From Numida meleagris (taxonomy: Eukaryota > Chordata > Aves > Galliformes > Numididae), in NCBI RefSeq assembly GCF_002078875.1, contig NC_034410.1, forward strand, positions 103,050,138 through 103,114,137: 64,000 bases of DNA. The letters are read 5' to 3'. Position numbers and translations under genes: made by a program. This document shows positions 13,985-25,775 of this stretch, in pieces (the first letter of the stretch is position 1; each line of letters opens with the position of its first letter). A model generated the notes under the pieces. That model was not told where the DNA came from. It did no database searches and saw nothing but the letters and a program-made list of their open reading frames with translations.

Positions 13985-14392
13985 TGTTGTGGTTTAACCC
14001 AGCAAGCAGCTGAACACCACACAGCCTTTCATTCTCCCCCCCCTCAATGGGATGGGGGATAGAATTGGAAGGAAAAAAAAAAAGGTAGAACTTGTAAGTT
14101 GAGGTAAAACTATTTGCTAAGACAGAAACAGAAGAGAGAAATAACAGTAATGATGTTGATGATGAGGATGATAATAATAATGTAATAATAAATATAATAT
14201 ATATAAGCAAAACAAGTTATACAGAAAACAATTTCTCACCACCCACTGATGGATGCCCAACCAGTCCCTGAGCAGCTGTGGATCCCCCTCTGAAAACTCC
14301 CATCGGATTTATAGTTTTTTCACATTATGTCATATGGCATGGAATATCCCTTTGGCCAGCTGAGGTCAGCTGCCCTGGCTCCGTCTCCTCCC
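13985..14392 (-). repeat. 3' LTR of the ERVL-like provirus, 5'-truncated
   Basis: It aligns with the left 70% of the LTR at 16420, sharing GGTAGAA.TTGTAAGTTGAG, the TATGGCATGGAATATCCC block and the TGAGCAGCTG segment. It stops at about 14392 inside U3, where gag-like internal sequence begins, so the deletion removed the start of this LTR together with the internal genes. Divergence between the two LTRs is substantial, indicating an old insertion. Confidence 0.8.
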
Positions 14393-14909
14393 AGCCAGTT
14401 TATCCACTGTTTGTTCCTCTCCATCTTTCCAGGCCATTACTGACAGTGAGATGGCATACAACAACAGTGAACTTTGTACAAATTTCTGCCACATGGATCA
14501 TATGCACTTGATGCTATTTGGATTTTGGGATAACTGATCGTTGTTCAAATCAACAATATACACTACCTGTAGCACAGCTACTTCCCTCAGATACAGGATA
14601 CCTCTTTCCGTGGTGGTCCACTTGCCTGGCTGACACATAATATCATCCTTGTAGTGCTATCTTTTCTTCACAGCTGGCAGGAGTTGCATTTAGAGCCGTT
14701 TTCATTTTTTTCAATTGTTTTGTCATTGCCCACTTCCCTAGAGAGGAAGTCCAGCTGTCTGTTTTCTGTGCCCACTAAATCCAAGCTATCAGTCCCATTA
14801 TCCCAGCATTAGAGCAGCCAGGTGACAATGATGTGTTTGCCTGGATGATGGCTGAAATCTTTCTGCTTATCTCACTGTCAACGGATTACAGGCGTTCAGC
14901 CCAGTTCTG
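14393..14909 (-). pseudogene. Gag-like remnant of the ERVL-like provirus
   Basis: Read on the minus strand, this segment gives fragments resembling the gag region of avian ERVL (recognised from memory), interrupted by in-frame stops. It joins the 3' LTR abruptly at about 14392. No protease, reverse transcriptase or integrase sequence is present. Confidence 0.5.
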
Positions 14910-14910
14910 A

Positions 14911-15390
14911 TGATGAATGGGACGGGGGACCCATGGGCCCACGCCCCGGGAAAAGGGAAAAGGGAAGAAGGGTAAGGAGATGGCCCTGAGAGCAAAGAAC
15001 AGTGGCAACAATCTGAGGAGAAACAAACTAATTTACTAAATAAGATATCGGAATGCAGAACAACACACTATAATACAATATAATTACAATTTAAGCTGAT
15101 GAATCCAATACAGAGAGAGAGAATGTCCCAAAATCAAGGTAGGCCTTACTCTACTACCGACAATAAGACGGCTGGAGAGCGAGGTGCTGCCAAGACAAGA
15201 GACAGGTGGAAAAAGGGACGAGGTCTCATGATCTGCAAGTTTTTATCTTTTCCCTCTGGCCGGAAATGGTAACAGAGGAGCAAAGTACCTTGGGGAATAT
15301 AGTAGTCCTTCTCTTCTGAGAACCAGGTACATCCACTACATGATGTTATGATGTGGAATACCAATAACGAAAAATCACAAAACCATGACA
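14911..15390 (-). mobile_element. Nested solo LTR of a second ERV family
   Basis: This block differs from both flanking LTRs. On the minus strand it starts TGTCATGGTTTTGTGATTTT at 15390 and ends near 14911 in ...CCCGTCCCATTCATCATCA. Internal marks on the plus strand include GGGACCCATGGGCCCACGCC and ACTAATTTACTAAATAAGAT, known from chicken LTRs. ERVL internal sequence lies on both sides, so it inserted into the older provirus and then recombined to a solo LTR. I could not define a target duplication with confidence. Confidence 0.65.
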
Positions 15391-15544
15391 CTCACAGATC
15401 ACCTAGGGATAGGCATTGGGTGGTTACTGACTCATTTATAGCCTCTGCTTCTTCCTCCTGTTCTTGTGACAGCCCTGATATGGAGTAGCCTAACTCATCC
15501 TCTTCTTCCTTCCCTATTAAATGAGCTGAATTTTTCTTCCATTT

Positions 15545-16240
15545 TTATTGGTTGTGGACAGGGGTGATGGATATTGGTACAGGTTGGTTCTCCCAAGCCG
15601 CAGGGCTTGTCACAGGCATTGGGTCAGCTGCAGGGCCTGTTGCAGGGGTTGAGCCAGATCCAGAGGCATTTTCTTCCTTTTGAGTGTGCTGAATAGTGTT
15701 GGATAGTGTTTGATAGCATGGGCCAGGCCTCAGAGCAATGCAGCAAGCTGTAACTCTTTGACATTGCCAGGACCAGAGCATGCTTTTTTAAAACATTCTG
15801 TTAGCATTTTAGGATTCCACACTTGTTCAGGGGTGAGTTCCCATCGGAAGTGATAATCGTGACTGATACCTGCCCATATCCTCCCACATACTTTGCCACC
15901 CACAGCCATTCTGCCTTGGGGTAGATCTCTGGGTGGTAATTCTGAATAGTTTCTTAACCACAAATAAAACCAGAAACACATGCAGAAGACATAGCAATAA
16001 GATTGTACTAGTTTGAATATCCCAGGCATAGTCAAAGTTTTCACCAACTATTTTAGCTTGCCTGGAGTAGAGAGTGTACTTGTGTAGAGTTTCCATGGTA
16101 AATTTCCTGAAATCCAAGAGTGATGGCACTGTTGAGTACAAGCACCAAGTTAAATCCATAAAAACATGAGCACATGCTATATACAAACTAGAAAAACCAT
16201 GAAGAAGGCTAGGCCAGCCCTTAGAGGTGATAAACAAAAC
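15545..16240 (-). pseudogene. Broken first open region of the ERVL-like provirus
   Basis: Three overlapping open stretches on the minus strand (15827-16237, 15730-16047 and 15545-15781) appear to be one ancestral frame split by frameshifts. The first part encodes a hydrophobic, membrane-spanning-like segment near 15960-16020. The last is rich in Pro, Thr, Ala and Ser. Its position just inside the 5' LTR fits the leading gag-side ORF of avian ERVL elements. It is non-functional as it stands. Confidence 0.6.
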
Positions 16241-16419
16241 AGAGGGAGTTCAGAAAATCAACCTTGAAAGCAAGTAATATCACACCGTGAATGAAAAGAT
16301 CAGCATTGTGACCAGCAGCTATTGAGCTACTGTGCTGCTCGTAACAATTTTGTTTTAATGCATTCTGTTCAGATTTGTCATTATCTCCCTTTGAGCCTCA
16401 TGTTGTGTTCCACGAGGAC

Positions 16420-17000
16420 TGTAGTGGCTTTACCTGGCAGGTAGCTCAGCACCACACAGCCATTTGCCCACTAATTCCTTCCAGTGGGATGGGGGAGACA
16501 ATCAGAAAAAAAAAAAAAAGGTAGAATTTGTAAGTTGAGATGAAAACTATTTACTAAGATGGAAAAGAGAGAAATAACAGTAATGATAAGTATGCATATG
16601 TATATATATTTAAAACAAATGATGCACAAAGCAATTGCTCACCACCTTCTAACCTATGCCCAGCCAGACCCTGAGCAGCTGCAGCCACTCCTGGCCAACT
16701 CTCCTTAGTTTTATAGTTGCTTCACGTGATGTCATATGGTATGGAATATCCCTTTGGCCAGTTTTGGTCAGCTGTCCTAATCCAGTCCCCTCTCAGCTCC
16801 TTGTGCCCCCTCAGTCCCTCAATGCCAGGACAGTACAAAAAGCTGAAAACTGAAATGTCCTTGGCTCTGTACAGCACTGCTTAGCAATAGCTAAAACATC
16901 AGTGCATTATCAACATTGTTTTTCTCCTAAAGCCAAAACGCACAGCATCATACCAGACACAATGAAGAAAATCAGATCTGTTCCAGCTGAAACCAGAACA
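16420..17000 (-). repeat. 5' LTR of the ERVL-like provirus
   Basis: The full-length LTR of 581 bp carries the block GTCATATGGTATGGAATATC followed by CCTTTGGCCAG (plus strand), typical of avian ERVL LTRs. A TATA-like box lies on the minus strand near 16712 (ACTATAAAAC). An A-rich stretch at 16507-16519 aligns with one in the 3' LTR. Confidence 0.85.
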
Positions 17001-17132
17001 CTGGCCTTTCCTTTTTGCCAGCCCCTCCTTCTTCTTCTGCACTTCTGCTCTGATGGACAGTTAGTCATATAGATACAGAAGTGGAGACAGCACTTCCTTT
17101 GATCTGCCTTTCAACTGATGAGATATTTTCTA

Positions 17133-17260
17133 AGAATCACAGAATCACAGAGTATCCTGAGTTGCAAAGGACCCATAAGACGGCTACCAAGTATCATACA
17201 TCACACGTGCTGTAACATCTGACCCACAGATCACATCTAACATCACGAGTCCTCAAAATA
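17133..17260 (-). mobile_element. CR1 LINE 3' fragment, diverged
   Basis: The plus strand begins AAGAATCACAGAATCACAGA, then GTATCCTGAGTTGCAAAGGACC, the reverse complement of a CR1 tail of the 'ATCCTGAGTTGGAAGGGACC' subfamily. It lies 133 bp from the ERVL provirus. Confidence 0.75.
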
Positions 17261-20200
17261 AGGTGGGGCCTGTAGCTATTTGTTTAGTATAAACATACAT
17301 TTAATAATCATCGAATGTTTTTGACACTGAAATCATTTCATCAACATTTTCCCCCATCTCTTTTATTTATATAAGTATGTATACATATATAGAGAGCAGC
17401 TAGGTGAATTCCAAGTATAGAATCTCTGCTGATTAGAAAATCAATCCTGTCACTAGTCAAGGCTTATTGTTGCCTTCTGTGGATGTTTCTTAAACTTATT
17501 CTTTTCTGATATCTTTTTCAAGTCATTGGATTAATTACCACAAACTTTCTAACACTTTCCAGTTCTGATTCTTTAATTGAATCTCTCCTCTGACATTATA
17601 CTCTGAAATTCACAGTTGTTTTTCTACGAGGGGCCGTGTTGCTGTATCCCTGCCCACTGCTCCAATCAGGACTGTTCAGCAGAGATCCTCTCAGATCTAG
17701 AGAATGTACACAGCGGTCAAGGTCTGCTGCATACGGACTGCCTTGTACTGGCACCCAACCAGAACCTGTGGTGCTCACAGCTGCTGCACCTTTTTTGCCT
17801 GCAGCGTATTCTGAATTAGCATGTACTGAAAATATTCATTTCGCAGATGTTCAGCTTCAAATTCCACTGTTTGGAAGACAGACTCTATTAAAAAAAGAGC
17901 AGATTTTAAGAAAGGACTCTTCTCATGGACAAGTGTACCTTTTGTCTGAAGGTCCCACTTTCTTTTTGGAGCAAAGTCTATGATGCATCAAAAAGCCATT
18001 AACTGGACAAGTTTATCTTATTTACATTAAATGTTTCTATGTCTGTCTCAGGTTATATATACACTTGTCCTCAGTAGGGCCTGAGCAGGGCCATCCGCCT
18101 ATATTACAGGCCACATACTGGATTTTGGATCACTTTGTTGGGATTGTTAGTGATACCTACATACTGTATTGTCAGTCTCTGAATGTCCTTCTGGTACAGA
18201 ATCCTAAACTAAATGAATATAAGGGATTTTTGCCATGGATTCAGAGAAATCAGGATTTCATTTATAGGTTGTTTTTTTTTTTTTGCATTTGGTGTAAGGC
18301 TACAAAATCTCTAAGCAGTCTGAAGATGTCTTTTACTTTCTGTTGCACAGATAAATTTTACTCTTGCCTTCATCACCAGGACAGACATGACCAGGAGCTA
18401 TGCTTTGGACAGAAGGAACATGAAAAGAACTGCAAAATTCTGGCTTGATGAATGCTTGTAAGGAATGTTTTCAAATGTGTTTTTCCTCAAGGTTGCTGAT
18501 TCTGTGTGCAATGGTAGTTCATTTAATTCAGACAGCACCTGTCTCTGATCATTATTTTTTAGAGTTCCTGTAATCCATAAACTTAATCTAGAAAAGAAAA
18601 TGTCCTATTTCTAAAATACTCTGGTGGAATCACACTCCTGTTTTGATTGCTCATTACTAAGGGGCAGACACCGAATATTTTCTTCACTAGACAGATACAG
18701 TCCCTTCTGTGCCTTGATGTCATCTCCTTTCTTGTTTTTTCAATTTTGCAAGTATCTTTTTTCTTTCACTACTTCAGAATTTCCTTCCCATTCTTCCAGA
18801 GAAAACTCCTCTAATACAAGAAGCTAAGGGGAGCAGCCAGGGGTCTAAGGCCACCCCAGAGCAGAAATTCTACAGCTTCTTATTGTTGGGGGCTATAGGA
18901 AGAATCATGAAAACCACAGCTATCATGGTACTCTTTTCGTAGAATCATTGAATCACAGAATCACCCAGCACTGAGAATTTCAGTGTAATGACTCACTTAG
19001 CTCTGACTTGTGATGGCCAAGGAATGGGCCCACTCTGCTTTTTGCCACACCTCACATAAAGTGTAATCTACTACAGAAAGTGTGGTGGGCTGCTGGAAGC
19101 AGTGCTTAGTTAGGGTACTGCAACTAAAAACAACTTGAGATCAAACACTGACACCCTTTAAGTATCAGTATTAAATTATGCATATCTCTAAGAAAAGGAA
19201 AGATTCATATAGCTTCTTAAGCACACAGACAAGCAGTACTTACTGAGCTCGGAATATAATTTTCCTTTCAACACTCCTGCAATCTTGGCATTTCTAGTGT
19301 TTCTTTTGGTATTGAAGTTGTGGTTAAAGGTATGCAAGGAAATCTGTGCGTATTTAAGATATTAATCCCTGATTATTTTATAAAATCAGCACTTGGGTAA
19401 CATTAAAGAAGAACAAACTAATGAAGTCGTTTGGTTTTGGTGTTTCTAGTCATGATGCAAGCATGCGAAATGCAAGTTTCTCCTCTTAAGGATGGTTATT
19501 CTTTCCTAAAGCACAGGTAAAAAGTAAATCAATGATTTAAATGAGATAATTTTATAGATCTACTCTCTAATTTACATGTAGCTCAAGGTCAGTATTTGTA
19601 TTAGCTGAAATGATGGGAAATGCACTATGTCAACAAACTCTTTGAAAAGCAAAATGGCCCATCATCTTCCTCATGTAATATGATAGCATTCTGACAAAAT
19701 TTTCAAGCATTTTCAATGTCATACCTCTAGCAGAACTGAACCAGAAGTTACCTCTACAAGAGACAGCTATTTCATTGAATCCTGGCAAATACTTATTGCA
19801 TGTCATTTGATTATGCTCAGACTGATCTCTGACAGCTTTCAGACTCTGCAAATGTACAGGATTAACTTGTGTCATGAACAAGACTGAAACCTGTTCTCTT
19901 GCCATTATGTAATGTCAATGTTGTTGTGTTAGCATTTCTACACCGGACCCTCTTTTGGCCTCTGCATGAAGCTGTAGGCACCAGCATCTTCACAGAGGGT
20001 TTCCCAGAATGGGGATTCCCCAGTATGGGGAAAGTCAAAATTTCCTGATATTAGTTTCTTTGATCCACCAAAAATGCAAATGAGTTTCTTCCTCAGTCAG
20101 GACTGTGTAATAAATCATGACCTCCCGAGAAGACCCTTTTTCCCCTTCCCATATCTATTATTTTCCATGCGATCACCCATTTTTTTTCTCTCTGGAGGCT

Positions 20201-23200
20201 CAGACACAAGCATGTAAGAGTATTTCTAATTTCCTTTGGCCTTGCTTCACTGCTTTGAGTCCTTTTGCAGTTTTTATTGCCAAGCTCTCTCTTGGCTAAT
20301 GTTTCTCCATTATCATTTTTCCTGTATGAAATGTGTACTTGTAGAAGTGGTTGGCAGGCACTGGGTGCCTGGATAGATACGAATGGTTTGATATTAGAGG
20401 TAGTGGCTATTGCACATATTTAATCTCTCTTCCTCCATTAGCCTTTCTCATTTTCCCATCTGCTTGCACTGGTGTTGTATTTGTATAATTCAGTTACAAA
20501 GCTCCTGCAACATATCTCTGTGAGCTGGTGTCTGGATGAGGTGCTTTCAGTAAGGGCTATTTGGTCAACCAGGAGACCATGGTGGGCAGCTCCTGTACCT
20601 GGTCAGACAAACAGGCTATCTGCAGCTGTACTGAACACGGATGTTGACAGAGGTAGAGCATTGTTACAGCAATTTTTGCCCTAATCAGGTTTCCCTAGCA
20701 ACAGGAGTCTTAAGTCCAGAGTGACATCTTATTTCTACTAATCTTTTATTTTGTTTTTAGTGGGTAATTGCAGGCAAATCCTCCAACAGCTGTTGCGAAG
20801 CAGGATGACGTGGTCAATACATTTCATTCTGATGCCTGCAAATAAAAGTATATTAGGGAACAGTGTCAACCAATTAAGACTTCTTTCTGAGCGACTTAAT
20901 CTGTGTATTAGTTAATATTATCTAAATAGGTAGGTGTTCTTTCTTTGCAAAATTATGACATACGCTAGCAGTGAAATATCATTCTTCTCAAATACATGAT
21001 TAAATAGAAGTACAGATTACATTATTGAGGCTGAGGTATATCATTTACACAGCAGACCTGGAAATCTGGTTCTTATCATGTGTCTCCATAGCATTGTGGA
21101 CTTTCTCATCACTCAGGTGGTTTTGTCCCTGTAACTATCAGGAGAAAGAACAGAAGAAAACAGGCTACTTACTTCTCTTTCTTCCCAGCACTAGCCAAAC
21201 AGCAGCCTCAGCTTCTGAGTGCTGTACAAAATTTGGAAAGAGCAGTTAACATTTGATGAAAAACTTACAGAATGTTTGCAATCATCTGGCAATAATTACA
21301 GGAACGAGTTGTTATAATGCAAAACACAGCACCGCTCAGTTCACATTAGATCAGCTCTCTGTCATGCAGACGCTTTACAAAGGGAACACTACAATATCTA
21401 CACAGGCTCCAAATATTTTCTGGAGGGAAGTGTCAGGTATAGATGGAAAAACTATCTTGTGCTCTGGGTGATAAAAGGCAGTTATGATTAGTAGCTATAC
21501 TAGGGCTAAAAGTCATAACAGTCATGTTAAAAGAGGTAGGACCTTTCTCCTGTGTAGTACTTTGCATTGGAACTCATGTTTCTTGCTCAGATCAACAAAG
21601 CCCAGCTTTGTCTAGTGGTTTGACTTCCGAAAGGCAGAGAAAACTTTGATGAGGAGATGACTGATAAGACACAGGGCAATCTGGTGTACGTAGTTGTTAC
21701 TTTTCAGAGCAGTGAATAAGCATGTCCTTTCTTATGGGAGAAAGGTTTGGTTTTGAAAGGTCCAATGAATCTAACAGGCTTGACATTTCTTATTCTGGGT
21801 CTTGGTGGATTTTTCAAGGAATTGAAGCTTTGGTGATTTAACACCTAAAGACAAGAACTGGGGAAAAAGTTAGTATTCATCTTAATGCTGACTAAAATGA
21901 GGAATTTGTCCCAAACTGATCTCTGCTAAGTTATTTAGCAAGACAAAAGATCAATTTCACATTATCTGTTGCCAGTTTGTGATTGAGGATGAGTTCTGGG
22001 CTTTCTGAGAGGTATTCAAGAGTCTGGAGATGGAGCATGAGAAAGAGAAGAGAGGGCAGGGAGGAAAGGACTCAGAGCTTGTATTTCTGATTGGTATGGT
22101 CTTCCAGGAACTAAAATAGCACATTTTAAGCTGCTTGCTGGTTGCTTTCTGTAATGGGAGTTCCCTCTGGCATTTATGTCTCAAACACTCCCTTTGGCTG
22201 CTCAGCCTGAGACTTAATAAGCAAGGACACAAGCTACTAACAAAACAAGAAATGTTTCACTTATTATTCAATCTTAGAGCAATACTTAGAGCACTTTCTT
22301 TGTTTACTTAACACAGGTAAGTGTAGTGCAGGCAAACCCAAGATAGCAAGATACATCCGTCCCAACCACAGAATGTTTTTTCCAATAGCTTTCAGGCATA
22401 CACACAGATCCTTAACCTCATCAGTGAGTACCTCCCTGCAGTATTCCCTGCTAAGAATTCTCTGTCTGTTTACTTTGTCTGAAGCTGCCCAGACTTCCTC
22501 CACTTCTCTTTTTTTCTACACATTTGGATTACCTCCACGTCTGCTCACCAACATAAGTGTCTAGAAAAAACATGCAAACTCAACCCACTGTTTTCTATCA
22601 GAAAGCATAGAACAGACAAGCATCATGCTGAGAAAGACCTCAAAAAGTCATCTGCTCCTTCTCCCTTTCAAAGACAGGATCAACCACCAGATCTGACAGA
22701 TCTTTCCCCACCATTTTCCCTCTCTAAGAATATTTACTTGGAAAACTCTCCAATGGAAAACTCTCCAAACAATACCTTCCCTACTTTATCACTTACAAAT
22801 GCTTCTAGTATTTCATGTGAATGTTATTCTTGCAATTTAAATCTACTATTTTTCAGTCTTTCCATTGTAGAGGGCATTGTTTTATATCTGCCCAACCAGC
22901 TCCTTCCAAGCCTCTCTTCTGTAGATGAAGAATTATTTAGGTTGATCAGGTTAGTCTTTCCAGCGTCAAGTTTTCTAGACACCTGAGCATTCTTGTTGCT
23001 CTGCCTGTGGACTGTCTCCAGCTGGCCTATCTCCTTCTAGAAGTTCAGTGCCCAAATCTCAGAGTATTCTGAGTAGAACAGAAAAATAAATCTCTACCTG
23101 AGCTTTATTGTTTGAGGCTATCATGAAGAACCTTGCTCCTGGTTGACCTCTTCTTAGAGGATGCTCCAGCTGCAGTCCAGAGGGAAGTAGCTCACATGGT

Positions 23201-24904
23201 CATCATACTCCTACAATGTGGTCTGTGGGGCCCTCTGGAGAAACTAACAGACCCTGTAGGATTTAGGCTGGCAAACATTTCCTGATGGAGGCAGTGAAAT
23301 TTGTAGTCTGTTACATATACCAGTGCTGATGCCAGGCTATACTCATTTTACAGTGCCCTTCTTAATTGTGTTAGCTAGAGAGCTGTCACAGAGCAGAGCA
23401 ACTGCCTGTGATGGGCACAGTGTGGAGGCAGAGGAGAGGGAAAGCCAAGCATATTCCTTGTTTCTGAGTGCTCCCAGGGACAGAGCTGTGCATAGGAGAG
23501 TCTTTTCCTCAGGGCAGCTGGTCTTGCTTACAGCCATGTGAAATTCAGGGACAAAATAACTGGTCTGTCAAGAAATTTAGCCAGTGGAAGCACAGGGAAG
23601 CAGCTACCAAAGGATCTTTGTACTCTCTCAGGTCATCAGCAGAGTCAGACTTTTCTCACAAAATTGTTTGTACATCCATGTCTCATTTGGGAAGAAAAGG
23701 GAAACATTCCAGTCTGAAGGAACAAAGACTTCATTTGATTTGCTGGTTGCTGTCTTGAAAGGCTCTTGTCAGGCTGACTTTTGCCTACGGGGAGAGAATT
23801 GCCATGGTGTGAGGCTTGCAGGCAGATGGCTGGGAGCGCGCACCAGGCGCAGCGCCTCCGTCAACCCAGCTGTAGCTCCCAGATTGGAAGGATCTCACGC
23901 TCTTTGCCTCTAGGTAGAAAACGTGAATGATAAGAGCCTGCCAGAAATGTCAGCTCCCAGCTGCGTGACAATTCCTCCCCAACACAAATTTAAAATAAGA
24001 GTCAGGTAAAATTGGAAATTTTCAAAGAAATATTATCTGATGGACAGTTATTAAAAGGGCATTTTCTGCAGCAAAGAATGACATCCTTTCCATTCTGACT
24101 GGAAATTGTCAACCATTCCTATTTGCTGGTGCCTCCAAACCTTTCAGATGCTCTTTTCTGATCAGTGACTGCTGGCTCTGATTTCATCCTGTGACCCCTC
24201 TCACATGCTTTCCTATGAGCCTTATCCTGCTCATTCCATCTGCCCATCTTCCCTGCTCCCCTTTTCAATCTCACTGCCCCTCTGCTTTTCAAGCAAGAAA
24301 AATAAAGCAAATGGAAGAACTCAGAAATCAGAGATACTCTGATGCTAGCACCGCCAGCTCAGTAATCCCAGTCTTGATGTTTTTTCCTAGTTCTTTTGCT
24401 CCAGTGTTAAAATATTAAATCACTTCCAAATTTATACAATGTCTTGTATTTTGATATCGCAACTCCCACAGAAGCCACTAAAGGCAGACTTAGAGGAAAA
24501 TGGGAAGGGAAGGAAACAAGAAGAGGGAACTGTAAGGAAGCTGTAACTGCCTACTGCTGTCCAAGCAGTATGCGTAATTGCATGGCTGATTGTGCTAGCT
24601 CTCCATCATTGCATATTGGTACCAGATCTTGATCTTCTTCTATTTAAAAAAACTTAAAACCTTTTTTTCTGAAATGGCCTGACCTTTAACTCTGTTATAT
24701 TCCCCAAGAAGCACATTGCCAGCTTCCCAGACCTGTTAGAGGTATGGATCCTGAATAACTGCCCCTCTGGAGACACCAGGGATCCTCAGTGACTAGTGGG
24801 TATTTGCTTGGCCACAATTTATTCCCCAAACCTTGGGCAACCTGCTGCCTACTGACTGCATGCCATTGCTAACATCCATTGACTGTCATTGGTCCTCCCA
24901 GTAC
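17261..24904. other. Unique non-coding stretch
   Basis: About 7.6 kb with no recognisable exon or repeat other than the possible CR1 crumb at 18940. A short 15-bp tandem duplication lies at 22738-22767 (GGAAAACTCTCCAAT). Open frames are below 130 codons and unrelated to known proteins as far as I can tell. Confidence 0.5.
18940..18966 (-). mobile_element. Possible tiny CR1 tail remnant
   Basis: TAGAATCATTGAATCACAGA followed by ATCACC looks like CR1 tail octamers, but no recognisable CR1 body follows. Confidence 0.3.
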
Positions 24905-25070
24905 TCGAGGAGAGCTTACGAGCAGGAGAGGAACTGACTTTTTGTACAATCTAATAGTGATAGAGAAAGGAAAAATGGCTTTAAACTAAAAGAGGGGAAA
25001 TTTAGGTTAGGTGTTAGAAAGAAATCTTTTACTCAGAGGGCAGTGAAGCACTGGCATAGACTGCCCAGAG
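24905..25070 (+). mobile_element. CR1 LINE fragment A, left half
   Basis: Sense CR1 3' sequence (CTAAAAGAGGGGAAATTTAG, then GTGTTAGAAAGAAATCTTTT, CAGTGAAGCACTGG, TGCCCAGAG) stops in mid-element where CR1 fragment B begins. It continues at 25643. Confidence 0.85.
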
Positions 25071-25642
25071 AATCATAGAACCACAATAACTGAAAACACC
25101 TCTAAGATCATCCAGTCCAACCATCCACCTACCACCAATATTTCTGCACTAAACCTTGTATCTTAGTACCACATCCACACGGTTCTTGAACACCTCCAGG
25201 GACAGTGACTCCACCACCTCCCTGGGCAGCCTGTGCCAGTGCCTCACTGCTCTTTATGAGAAGAATTTTTTCCTAAAATCTAACCTGAATCTCCCCTGGC
25301 ACAACTTGAGGCCATTCCCTCTCATCCTATTGCTAGTTATGTGGGAGAAGAGGCCGACACCCATCTTGCCACAGCCTCCTTTCAGGCAGTTGTAAAGAGC
25401 GATAAGGTCTCCCCTGAGCCTCTTCTTCTCCAGGCTGAACAATCCCAGCTCCCTCAGCTGCTCCCCATAAGACTTGTGGTCCAGACCCCTCAAAGCTTCG
25501 CTGCCCTTCTGTGGACATGCTCCAAGGCCTCAATGTCTTTCTTGTACTGAAGGGCCCAAAACTAAACACAGCACTCAAGGCATGGCATCACCAGAAGTAC
25601 AAGTACAAAGTACAGGTGGATGATCACCTCCCTGCTCCTGAG
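25071..25642 (-). mobile_element. CR1 LINE fragment B, inserted into CR1 fragment A
   Basis: The plus strand opens AATCATAGAACCACAATAAC (reverse CR1 tail), passes CTCCACCACCTCCCTGGGCA and GGTCTCCCCTGAGCCTCTTC, and ends in GATCACCTCCCTGCTCCTG, well upstream in the CR1 RT region. It is 5'-truncated and opposite in orientation to its host copy. Confidence 0.88.
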
Positions 25643-25775
25643 AAGCTGTGGGTGCCCCATCCCTAGAGGCACTCAAGGTCAGCTGGTGGGTGGCAGCCCT
25701 GCCCACGGCAGGGAGTGGGTGGGCTTTAAGGTCCCTTCTAACCCAAACCATTGTATGGTTCTGTGTTTGGTCAAC
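25643..25775 (+). mobile_element. CR1 LINE fragment A, right half
   Basis: AAGCTGTGGGTGCCCCATCC resumes the CR1 3' UTR exactly where the left half stopped (CCCAGAG). It continues to CTTCTAACCCAAACCATTGT and a short ATGGTTCTGTG tail. Confidence 0.85.

Larger units (their letters stand above)
13985..17000 (-). mobile_element. Internally deleted ERVL-like provirus, 3.0 kb, with TSD
   Basis: Two related LTRs in minus orientation flank a partial internal region. The element begins TGTTGTGG on the left and ends AACCAGAACA on the right. It is bordered by CTAGC (13980-13984) and CTGGC (17001-17005), a 5-bp target duplication with one mismatch, as expected for ERVL. Layout from its own 5' end: LTR 17000-16420, a first open region about 16240-15545, gag-like remnant about 14909-14393, and a partial 3' LTR 14392-13985. 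The pol region is missing. Frames are broken by stops and frameshifts. A foreign LTR interrupts it at about 14911-15390. Confidence 0.85.

Noticed and set aside
16400..16419. Primer-binding site next to the ERVL 5' LTR
   Set aside because: The minus-strand sequence after the LTR does not give a convincing match to a tRNA 3' end that I can verify by eye.
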